A stretch of 64,000 nt of DNA from Granulicella aggregans (GTDB lineage: Bacteria > Acidobacteriota > Terriglobia > Terriglobales > Acidobacteriaceae). This document shows, one piece after another, positions 17,001-29,000 of this stretch (positions are counted from its first letter, which is position 1; each line of letters starts with the position of its first letter). A program made the translations under genes and the position numbers. The DNA is taken from assembly GCF_025685565.1 (NCBI RefSeq), contig NZ_JAGSYE010000004.1, positions 62,001-126,000 on the forward strand, in the 5' to 3' direction. The notes below the pieces were generated by a model that did not search any database, had not been told where the DNA came from, and saw only the letters and a list, made by a program, of their open reading frames with translations.

Positions 17001-20000
17001 TGGGGACGCTAAGCGTTCCGCAAAATGTAACGCTGACGAACTACGAGAGTCAGCAGGAGACGTTTACGCTGACGCCAAGCGCGAACTTTACGGCGACGAG
17101 TATCTGCACCGACGGCGTGATCAGGGCGAACTCGTCGTGCGCCGTATCGGTGGTCTTTGCTCCTGCCGCGACTGCGACGCCGGGCCCGATCACAGGAACG
17201 CTGACAGTTACGGACTCCGCGACTGGGGCGGGTCCGCTCTATGTATCGCTGATTGGCTCTGCGACGACGCTGGATCCGCCTGCCGCCGTAGCGGTGGTCT
17301 CACCCGCTGCGGCAGCTGCGGGAGCCGTGGTTCCGGTGACCATCACAGGCAATGGGCTGACGCACTTCAGCAACGCTTCGACGATCAAGTTCACGGATAC
17401 TGACAATAGTTTGACCTCGTCAGGGATTACGTATTCGATCACGGGTTCGTCGTCGCCCAATTCTTTGAACGCCACGCTAACGATCGACACAGGCGCGGTC
17501 TCGGGCGCGCGCGACATTGAGGTCGACACGCCACTTGCAGGAGGTGGTACGGAGACGGCACTGCTGAACTCCGCGTTCCTCATCACCGCGCCGTCGAACG
17601 TTCATACCATCACGGCGGTCAATCCGTCTTGCGGCAACCAGGGGCAGACCCTGAATGTCGACCTGACGTTCTCCGGAATGAACTTCGTGGCGGGCACCAG
17701 CTATGCCATCTTCGGCGATGGCATCACGGTCAACTCGCTGGCGGCGGGAGCGACGCCGAATGACGTCGTAGCGAGCATTAGCATCAGCAACACAACGCCG
17801 GTGGGTGGCCGCACTGTAACGCTGGTGACTGGGGGCGACTTTGCGACGTCGACCTTCGGGGCTTGCCAGGTTGGAGCGAACAACGCGACGCTGCTGAGCG
17901 TCACCCCCAACTCTGAACCACAGGGATTTAGTGGCTCGATCACTTTGACTTCTTCAGGGACGCACTTTCTGCAGAATGCGACGACGGTGTCGATTGGCGG
18001 CGGCGTGATCGTTGGCGACGTCAATGTGAGCACCACGACCCCGACTACAGCGACGGCTGAGGTGACGGTACCGGCCAATGCGTCGATCGGAGCGCAGGAC
18101 GTGACGGTTGCGACCGGAGGTGAGATCGCAACGCTGGCCGGTGGATTTACGGTGGTAGGAGCGACGCCGTTGCTGCTGTCGGAGACGCCAAACTCTGCGC
18201 AGCAGGGTCAGACGTTGAATGTGACGATCACGGGCAACGCGTACACCAACTTCCTGGCAGGCGTGACGGCGCAGTTTGGTGGCGAGATCCAGGTGAACGG
18301 GTACTCGGCGATCTCCGCGAATAGCGTGACGGTGAACATCACGGTGAGCCAGAACGCCAGTGCCGGATCGATCACCGCAAACCTGATCGTCGGCCCGACC
18401 GGGAACCAGCAGATCTTCCCGTTCTCCTTCACGGTGACGCCGTCGAGCGCGGCGATTGTCAACGTGGTTCCGGGTGGTGTGCCGCAGGGCGGGCAATTGA
18501 CGCTGGCGGTAACGGGCCGAAATACGCACTGGGTGCAGGGTGCGACGATGGCGACCTTCATTCAGACTCCTTACTGCGGCATTGCGGTGAATGTGGGTAC
18601 ATTCCCCGATACGACTGACGGGACGTTGAATGTCAGCGTTCCTGCGAACTGTCCGGTGGGTGGCTATACGTTGCAGATCGCCACGGGCGGAGAAGTCGTC
18701 TCGGCGACGGTGCAGGTCTACGCGAATACGCCATCCGTCGCGATGAATCCGTCGAGCGGACTGCCAGGTACGAGCTTCACCGTTACCTTCACGGGCGACT
18801 TCACTCACTTCAGCTCGAGCACGACGGCGGTGGTATCGGGTGAAGGCGTGACCTTGTCGCCGCTCAACCTGACGCCCGGGCAGACCATTACGGCGACGAT
18901 CACGATCGCCGCCGACGCCCCGGTCGGAGGGCGCACGATCACACTGACGACCGGCACCGAGGTGGTGACCACCGGCTTCGAGGTGAGTGGCACGTCCATA
19001 AGCGTGCTTTCGCCGTACGAGGGTCCGCAGAGCACGACGCAGGACATCGTGATTACGGGAGTGAACACGCACTTTGTGCAGGGCACGACCACGGTACTTT
19101 TCGGGCCTCAGATCACGGTGAACTCGGTAACGGTGATCAGTCCGACAGAACTGACGGTCAACATCACGACGAGCTACCTGCTTAACGGTACCTTGACCGC
19201 GACACCGCCAGGATGGCAGTCGCTCTATGTGAAGACAGGTTCGGAGGAGGAGACTGCCTCTTTCCTCATACTTGCGCCGTTGAATCCATCGATTTTGAAC
19301 GTTGACCCATCGAGCGCGGCACAGGGATCGACGGTGACGGTCACCATCACGGGCTCGCTGACGAATTGGGTCCAGGGTGTGACCGAGGCGATCCTGGGGT
19401 CGGGAGTGACGGTCAACAGTCTGACGATCAACGGGCCGACGACGGCAACTGCGTCGCTCTCCATCTCGCCGACGGCTTCGCTGGGAACGAACAGCGTCGT
19501 GATGATTACGGGCTCAGAGATTGAGATCGGTGGCGGGTTCACCGTGACACCCGGCGCGGCGAACGTGGTCAGTGTGGAACCTCCGGGATCGCTGACGCAG
19601 ACGGGAGTGTGGGTGGTCTCGCAGTTGCAGACCTCCACGCTGAAGCTGACGGCTGTTGGAACTCACTGGGTGCAGGGCGAGACGACGGTGAACTTTGGCC
19701 CAGGTGTGGCTATCGACGAGTTGACAGTCATCAACTCTACGACAGCGACGGTTCAGATTACGGTGCTCTCGAGCGCGCCGGTTGGCTTCGCGACGTTGAC
19801 CGTGGTGACGGACGGTGAGGTTGTGAGCTTCCCGCAGGCTCTGGATATCGAGGAAGGTTTCGCCTCGCTGTTGAGCACCAGCCCTGGAGGAGGCCAACAG
19901 GGAGCGACGCTGAACTTGCAGGTACTGGGCCGGTTCACTCATTGGCAGCAGGGCGTGACGACGGCTGCGTTTAGTCCGGCCGGAGATATTACGGTGAACT

Positions 20001-23000
20001 CGTTTACGGTGGTCGACTCCGAGAACGGGATCATCAACCTGACGGTGAATCCGACGGCGTACGTCGACACCACGCCCTACTGCGACAGCATCACCATCAC
20101 GACGGGCTCCGAGCAGGTCACACTACCCCCACCCGGACAGCCGGGGCAGTTCTGCATCCAGCAGGGCCCAGCGCAGATCATGGCGGTCTCCCCCGCGACA
20201 GGGTTGCAGGGGACGACCGGGACAGTGACGATCACGGGCGGCGCGACGAACTTTGCACCGGGCATCACGCAGGTGAGCTTCAACGATCCCGGGATCAGCG
20301 TTGGCACGGTGACGGTGACCAGCCCGACGAGCCTGACGGTGCCGGTCTCGATATCGACCACTTCGTTGCTCGGTTATCACACGGTGACGGCGACGACTCT
20401 GGGCGAGACGGCGTCGCAGCAGTTTGCCTACCAGGTGAACCCGAACGTAGCCACGTTGAATGAGGCGATCCCGAACTCCGCGGTGCAAGGCGCGCCGCTG
20501 ACCGGGCAGTCGCCTCTCGTGGTCCGGCTGATCGGGCAGTACTCGCACTTCAGTGCTGAGAGCACGGCGGTCTTTGGCGCGGGCATCACGGTGCAGTCGG
20601 TGAGCTTTGTGAGCTTGACGGAGATCGATGCGACGATCGTGATCGATCCGCTCTCCTACATCGGCGTCCGCAACGTGACCGTGACGACACCGAATGTGCC
20701 GTGCGCGGAGCTGACGGCGGGCAATGCCTGCCGGTCGGGTGCGACGATTGGCAGCGAGATCGTCTCAGCGGGCGTCTTCAGTGTGGCGACGGGCCCGGCG
20801 ATCATCAGCACGGTTGCGCCGGGGACGGGCAACCAGGGCCAGGAAGTGGTTTTTATGGTCACCGGTTCGGGCACGCATTGGCAGCAGAACTTCACGCAGT
20901 TCTGGATGGATGGCATTGGCCAGGACCTGACGGTGAACTCGGTGGTGATCAACAACTCGACCAGCGCCACGGTCGATATGACCATCTCGCCGACTGCGGT
21001 TCCCGGTGCGCGTACCGTGTCGATGGTGACGGCGGGTGAGGCCTTGTCCGACGCCGGAGCTTTTGTCGTGACCGGGGGCATCCCGGTGATCACTTATCTC
21101 AGCCCCAACAGTGCGAACCCGGGGACGAGCCAGTTGCTGGTGACGATCAATGGGCTGGACACGATGTGGGACAGCACGTCGACGGTGGACTTCGGGCCGG
21201 GGATCACGGTCACGTCCTACCAGGTGGACGACCCGACTCATATTGAGGCGGTGATCAATATCGATGCGGCGGCGCAGATCGGCTATCGCACAGTGGTCGT
21301 GACGACCGGAGCGCAGAAGCTTACCGGTAACTTCCTAGTTGCCGCGCCGGCACCTCCGCCGACGCCTTACATCTCGTTCTACTATCCTTACTCCGGTCTG
21401 ACGGGGCAGACCTTGACGATCCAGTTTACCGGGCAGTTCACGCACTGGGATCCAGGGCCGATCAACACGCCGACGACAGCAACCTTCGGCGACGGAATTG
21501 CGGTGAACACGTTCCAGGTCACGAGTCCCACCTCTGCCGTCGCCACAGTGACGATTGACCGCGCAGCGGTTACAGGACAGCGGCTGATCGTCTTCACGAC
21601 CGGATCGGAGATGGAGAGCGTGCCGTTCAGCGTAGTCTCTACGACGCCGGGAACTCCGGGCAGTGTCGTGCCTGTGTTGAGTCTCGTCGATCCTGGCTCA
21701 GCGATCCAGGGCGCCCAGAACCTGTTGGTCACCATCCTGGGCCAGTACACGGCGTTCGACAGTACGACGACATTCAGCTTGGGGCCGGGAATCACGGTGA
21801 ATGGACCACCTATGATCCTGGGATCGACGGTGGCCAGGCAGTCGATCAGCATCGGACAGGAGGCTGCGACGGGCGGATATACGGTCACCTCAAATACGCC
21901 AGGCGCTCCGGCGGGGGCGCAGACGGCGGGTGGCGCAGTGTTCTATGTGACTCCCAGCCTGGCTCTGGTCTCGGCTGTCACGCCGAACATCGCCAAGCAG
22001 GGAGACACGGTGACGGTTGAGGTCTCCGGACAGAACACGCACTGGGATGCGACGACGGTCTTCCAGTTCGGCGCGGGCATCACAGTGAGCCAGCTTACTG
22101 TGAACAGCGCGACGGACGCGACGATGACCCTGTCGATCCCGGCGCTGGCTTCGCTGGGGCCGACGAGTGTTACAGCGCAGACGGCTGGCGAGGTTGCAGC
22201 GCTGAACAATGGCTTCGTCGTCCAGGCGGGAACACCGCTGCTGCTGTCTTCGGGGCCGAACTCGCTGCCGCAGCAGAGCAGCGCGACGTTCACCATCCTG
22301 AGCCAGGCAACAAACTGGACGGCGGCGAATCCGCCCGCAGTAACTTACGGGTCTGGTGTGACGGTGACGAACGTCAACGTTACGAGCGCTACGTCGTTGA
22401 CCGCGTTTGGCTATATCCAGCCGACGACGAACCTGGGGTATCGCGATCTTACCGTGACCAGTGGCAACCAGGTTCTTGGACTGCCGAATGCTCTGTATGT
22501 AACTGCTGGGCCGGCGGCGATCAACGGTGTCTCGCCGTCATCGGGCGGACAGGGTGCGAACCTGACCGCAGTCCAGATCATGGGCACGAATACGAACTGG
22601 CAGCAGGGCGTGACTTCGCTCAGCTTCCCTGAAGTCTTGGTCAACAGCTTCACGGTAAGTTCGCCGACCTTGATCACAGCAAATATTACGGTGAACCAGA
22701 GCGCGACGCCGGGACAGGTCTCGGTGACGGCGACGACCGGTGGCGAAGTAGCGACGGAGACGAACGCCTTTACCGTGATCCAGACCGATGCCGAGCTGTT
22801 GAACGCGAATCCCAACAGCGGAGCGCAAGGCCTGACCGAGAACGTCACGCTTGCCGGGTTCTACTCGCACTTTGGCGCGAACTCGGTTGTGAGCTTTGGG
22901 CAGGGCGTCACGGTGAACTCTGTGACTGCGAACAGTTCTACATCGCTGACGGCGAACATCACCGTGCAGCCGACGGCGGCGATCGGATCTCGCACGGTTG

Positions 23001-26000
23001 CGGTGACCACCGGGACCGAGTCCGTCAGCCTTATGAACGGATTCCAGGTGACGACGGGTCAGGCGGCGATCCTGAGCCTAAGCCCGGCCAGCGGAGCGCA
23101 GAACACGAATGTGATCGTACAGGTCACCGGTAGCCAGACAAGTTTCGCGAGTGGCGAGACGACGGCGGCAGTCGGCGGAGGCATCACGGTAACGGGTGTC
23201 ACCGTCGCGGATCCCAAGCATGCAAGCCTAAACCTATCGATCCCCGGCTCCACGGCGACAGGGTCGTACAACGTAACCCTGACGACGGGTGGAGAGGTGG
23301 CGACGATCCTGGGCGGGTTCACCGTGACAGCCGGCACACCGCAGGTTTCGTCCGTAAGTCCGGCGACGGGCCACCAGGGAGATACGAACCTGAGCATAGG
23401 GCTGACCGGACTGTTCACTCACTTTGCGAACGGAACAAGCACGGCCAGCTTCGGGACGGGAATCACGGTGAACTCATTGACTGTGACGGATGCGACGGAC
23501 GCGGTGGCAAACATCACGATCAGTCCGTCGGCTGCGGTTGGCTCCCGGACGGTGACGGTGACAACGGGGAGCGAGTCGGCCTCCATCACTGGCGGCTTTA
23601 GCGTACTGGCCGGTCTACCGGCGCTGTCCTCTGCGATGCCGGGGACGGCGCAGGCGGGTGCCACGGCGAATGTGGTGGTCACGGGAGCGTTTACGAACTT
23701 CCAGCAAGGCAGCACGACCGTCAGCTTCGGTGCAGGCGTGACGGTGAACTCGGTGACGGTGTCGAGCTCGACTCAGCTCTCGGCGAACGTGACTGTCGAT
23801 CCTAATGCGACGGTGGGAAGCCGCGATATCGCGGTGACGACGGGCACCCAGACGGTGGTGCTGAGCGGTGGCTTCACGGTGACTCCGGGAACGCCTGTGG
23901 TGACCGTGATCAATCCGAATATTGGGGTTCCTGGATCGGTGGTTTCGGTCACCATCAACGGTCTGTATACGAATTGGGACCCGGGCACGACGAAGGTGGC
24001 GTTCGGACCCGGGATCACGGTCGGGTCGGGAGTCGCGGGGGGTGCGGGTCCGGTCGCATCGGGCAGCGCCAACAGCATCGTCGTGAACCTGTCCATCGAT
24101 CCGGCGGCGGCGCTTGGTCCGCGCGATGTGACGATCACCACGGGCAGCGAGGTGGAGACGGTCGCGGCAGGATTCACGGTGCAGGCGACCACGGTGACCC
24201 CGCCGACGGTGATCTCGGTCAGCCCGGCGGGGAATGCGGTTGCGGTGTCTACCAACAGCAGTGTTTACGCGGTCTTCAGTCAGCCGATGGACCGCACGAC
24301 CATCACCACCAGCAACGTATTGCTCTATCTGACCAGCAACCCGGGGGGCAACATTGCCGTTCCCGGCAGCGTGAGCGTCGATGCTTCAGGAAGAGAGCTG
24401 ACGTTCACGCCGGCCGCTGCGCTTGCGGTCAACGCGTCGTACTATTTCGTCATCACCAACGGCGTCGCAGACGCCTCTGGCAACGCACTGGGCTATTACA
24501 CTTCGTACTTCTACACGGGCTTCTCGGCCAGCACGACGTCACCGACGGTGGTGTTGGCTAACCCACCGGTTGGAGCGGGTGGCATCGGGACAAACGTAAG
24601 TATTCAGGTTGAGTTCAGCGCGCAGATGAACCAGGCAACACAGGCTGGTTTGACGGTGACTGCTGGCGGCGTTGCGGTGCCAGGCAGCTATACGTGGAGT
24701 AATAACTCTTACACTCTCTACAACGGCTATTACTACTACTACGGCAACTACGCTTGCGGATACAGCTACTACTACTATTACAACGACCCGTCCTACGCAG
24801 CGACATGCCCGAACCAGGGAAGCGTAGTCACGTTTACGCCTTCGGCACCGCTCCTGCCAGATACCACCTATACGGTAGGCTATGCCGCGACGTTGGCCGA
24901 TACCGCGGGAAATGCGCTGAGGCCGGGATCGTTCACCTTCTCGACGGGGGCGGGCGCGGACACGGCCTACAACGGATCGGGTCCGGACTTTACCAACTAC
25001 GCCACGAACGTGGGGACAAACTTCGCGCCTACGATGAACTTCGCCAAGCCTGTCGATCCGCTCGCTATCAACGCGGGAACGCTCTACCTCTACAACGTTG
25101 ATGGCAATAAATACATCCTGGGCAAGGTGACTCTGGCTGCTGACGCCATGAGCGCTACATTTACTCCCTCGATGCCGTTGTTGCCGAACACGCAGTATGA
25201 CTTCCACATGAGTGGTGGCTACTTCGACGTTGATGGGAACTATCTCGACGGCACGGATAGTTACTTCACTACTGGGGCGGGCGCGGAAATTGCGCCGCCA
25301 CAAGTGTCCTCGGTCTTCCCAGCTGATCTAGGGAAAGCCGTCCCGCTGAACGCGCAGGTAGTCTTCCACTTTAGCGAGCCACTTGATCCGAATGTAACGC
25401 CGACCGTGCAGATCACGCCGAATGGAGGCGCAGCCATCGCCGGGACGGCCACTCTGGCAAGCGATCAGGTCACGCTTACGTTTGTTCCGGCAATGTCGCT
25501 CGCGCCGGGTACCCAGTTCACGGCGCAGGTGAGTCACTATCAAGACATGGTGGGCAACGTCGGCGCGGCATTCAGCAGCAGCTTCACCACGGCGACATCG
25601 GTGGCACCGCTGTCGGTATCAACTGGTATCGACGCATCCGGGAACCTGATCACGACGGGTGATACGGTTGATCCGCATTGGACAGCGATCAACTCGAACT
25701 CGCCGAACCCCCAGCCTGTTGACGTGGTGACGCCGGCGAACGTTGGCTGGTACTCCGGTTGGCCAGCGAACGGACCCATGTCTTCGTGGATTACGGTCAG
25801 CCCAGATGCAGTGCCGGGGCCGATCAATTCGACCTACTCAACGACCTTCAATCTGACCGGATACAGCCTGAGCAATCTTTGCCTGGCCGGCTTTATCGAG
25901 AGCGATCCCTATGGGACGCTGCTGCTCAACGGCAATGCCATTACGCCGCAGCTTTACCCGTTTGCGTATAACGGATACGGCCCGTATCCGCTCTCGATCG

Positions 26001-29000
26001 CGCTGCCGGTTGCGGACCTGAATACTGGAGTCAATACGCTCTCGTATCAGTTCTCGAGTAACTACAGCGGTTACGAAGGCCTGCGGATTCAGGCCAGTGT
26101 GCAGACCTGCGGGGCCACCCTCACCGGGGGCCTGACACTGACCTCAAGCGATCCCGTGAACGGTGCGGGCGGGGTTCCCACGAACGCGAGCGTGACCCTG
26201 ACCTTCAACAATCCGATTGATCCGGCCACGGTGAATTCCAGCACGATTCCAGTGGAGATCAACGGAATTTACGACCAGGTGGTAGCTGGCAACTATACCG
26301 TGAACGGGAACCAGGTCGTGTTTACGCCGGATAGCCCGTTCCCTGTGGGCACGGCCCTCTATGTGAACGCCTGTCCCGGACTGAACGATCTGGCCGGAGA
26401 CAGTTATCCCTACTGCCAGACGGTGGATGCCTTTACCACCGCCGGGACGGCCACGCCGGTAACTCCGGTTACTCCGCCGTTCCAGGTAATAGCGTTTGCG
26501 CCTGCGGCAAACGCAGGCAACGTGGGGCTGCGCGCACCCGTTGTCGCGACCTTCAACAGATCGGTCAATCCTAATACCGTGAACACCAACGGCAACACCG
26601 ACTTTGCTCTGTTCCAGGGAGATGGGCAGTCGCCGTGGTGTACGACTTACATGAAGTCGCAGGACAACGCGACGCTGCAGTTCAGTTGTGGTGCCCTGCC
26701 GGCAAGTTCGCTGATGACCGCGTCGTTGAATGGCGGCCTGCAGGACTTCTCCGGCAATTCGCTCGCCAACTTTACCAGCCAGTTCACATCGTCTCAGGCG
26801 GACTCCAGCACAGCGGGCTCGCTCTCCGGTGCGCGGCCTGGCACGGGTAGCAGCGGAGTCTCGCCAAACGCGCCCCTGGTGCTCTTCTTCAATCTGCCGG
26901 TCAACGCATCGGGCGCGAACACTGGGTTGCAGGTGGCGCAGAATAATGTGGCCATCACAGGTTCGGTGCAGGTGCTGGACAACGGCTACACACTGCAGTT
27001 CACACCAAGCACTCCATTCGTGGCGGGGGCGTTGATTCAGTGGTCGACGACCAGCAGCCTGACAGACTCTACCTACGGCAATCTGTTGAGTCCAGCCTCC
27101 GGGTACTTCACCATTGCCGCCGACACAAGCGCGGCTACGCCGGTGGTGCAGGTCGTCTCGCCGGCTCTATACACCTCCATTGCTCCAAACTCGACTGTCG
27201 ATATTCAGTTCAACGTGCCGCTGAATCCGTCGACGGTGAACAGCACGAATGTCTATCTCTACGACACGGTAGCAGGGGTTAATGTAGCCGCTACTTACTC
27301 GCAGCCACAGCCGAACGTGGTGCGGATTGTGCCCCAGGCCAATCTGACGGCCAGTGCGACCATCTATCTCTACGCGACGAACGGACTCCAGAGCACGACG
27401 AGCGTGCCGTTCGGCGGATCGGCTTACCTCGGATACTTCTACACCTTAGCTGTACCCGATACGACTTCGCCGACGGTAGTCAGCGCCGTGCCCTACAGCG
27501 GGGCGCCCGGCGTTGGCGTCAACGTGCAGCCGGGATTTGTGTTCAGCAAGCCGATCGACCCGATCAGCGTAAACGCGAGTACGTTCCAGGTACTGAACGG
27601 CACCACAGCTTTGCCCGGCAGCTACTGGGTCAGCTCCGACGACACCAGGATAGAGTTTGTGCCGAACTCGCCGCTGCCTGTGAGTGCGACCCTGACGATG
27701 AGTCTGACCGGCGTGCAGGACCAGGTCGGCAATCCACTCTCGTACACTTCGCACTTTACAACTGGGGCAACGCCGGACGAAATCGCTCCGGTTGTGGTCC
27801 AGACGAGCATCCCCTCGAATGCCACGGTGCCTATCAACTCGAACATCACGGTCCAGTTCAGCGAATCGATGGATGTGACGACGTTCAATGCGACTGACTT
27901 CCGGCTCTACGACGACGACAGTACCTCCTATGGCACGGTGGCCTCGACGCTTACCTGGAACTCGGCTCAGTCCGTGGCATACCTGGTGCCGGCAGCTCCA
28001 TTGAAGGCTGGCCATCAGTACACCCTCTATGTGAATAGCGGCACCGACCTTGCGGGCAATGGGATGCAGTCCTACTCCTCCTACTTCTATGCGGGCTTTG
28101 CTTCCGATGCGGCGGCTCCCAGCGTGACTGCCTTCAGCCCGTTGGCGGGTGCGACTGGCGTAGGTACGAACACGGTCATCGACGTCGCATTCAGCGCTCC
28201 GATCGATCCGACGACGCTCTCGGGGGTAACCCTGTCCGCAGGCGGAACGACGGTGCCATCGACTGCCGTTCTAGCCGGCGGCAACACTGTAGTTCAACTT
28301 GTGCCACAGGCACCTCTGACGGCAAACACAAAGTACGTTGTGACCATCGCGGGGGTGAAAGATCCAGCCGGCAATATGGTGGCCACGGCGACCAACAGCT
28401 TCACGACGGGCGCGACCTTCAACCTTACGGCAGCAACGGTGGTGTCGGTCGATCCACCGAACTATCCCCCGGTGGGAACGAACGTCACTCCCAGAGTGAC
28501 GTTTAGCAAGCCGCTGAATCCGGTCTTTATCGCCAACAGCAGCTTCTCGATGTACCTTGTCGATACGGCGCAGTTCATTCCATTGACGGTGGCGCTATCG
28601 AGGAATGGGCTCCAGGTCACGCTGACTCCGCAGATTGCCCTTCTGCCCAACACGGAGTATCGCTTCAACGGAAACGGCGGCATCTACGATCAGGATGGCA
28701 ACGCCGTAAGCGGAGGCTACTACTACTTCTACACCGGGGACGGAGCGGTCACATCCAGTCTCACCGTAACGGGAGTGAGCCCGACCGCAGGTGCGACGGC
28801 GGTACCTCTCAACGCGCAGATTGCCGTCACGGTGAGTGCGACGCTCGATCCAACCAGCGTGACGCAGAGTTCGCTGCAACTGCTGGATAGCTCCAGCCAC
28901 GCCGTTCCGGGGACGGTCAGTCAGACGGACGGCCAGACGCTGACGTTCGTGCCGACCGCGAATCTGCTGGCGGACGCTGCTTATACGGTCAAGACGGGAA

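Noticed and set aside
17954..19072. Long minus-strand frames inside the giant gene
   Set aside because: They arise from the repeated Thr/Val/Gly codons of the sense strand and have no start signals or domains.
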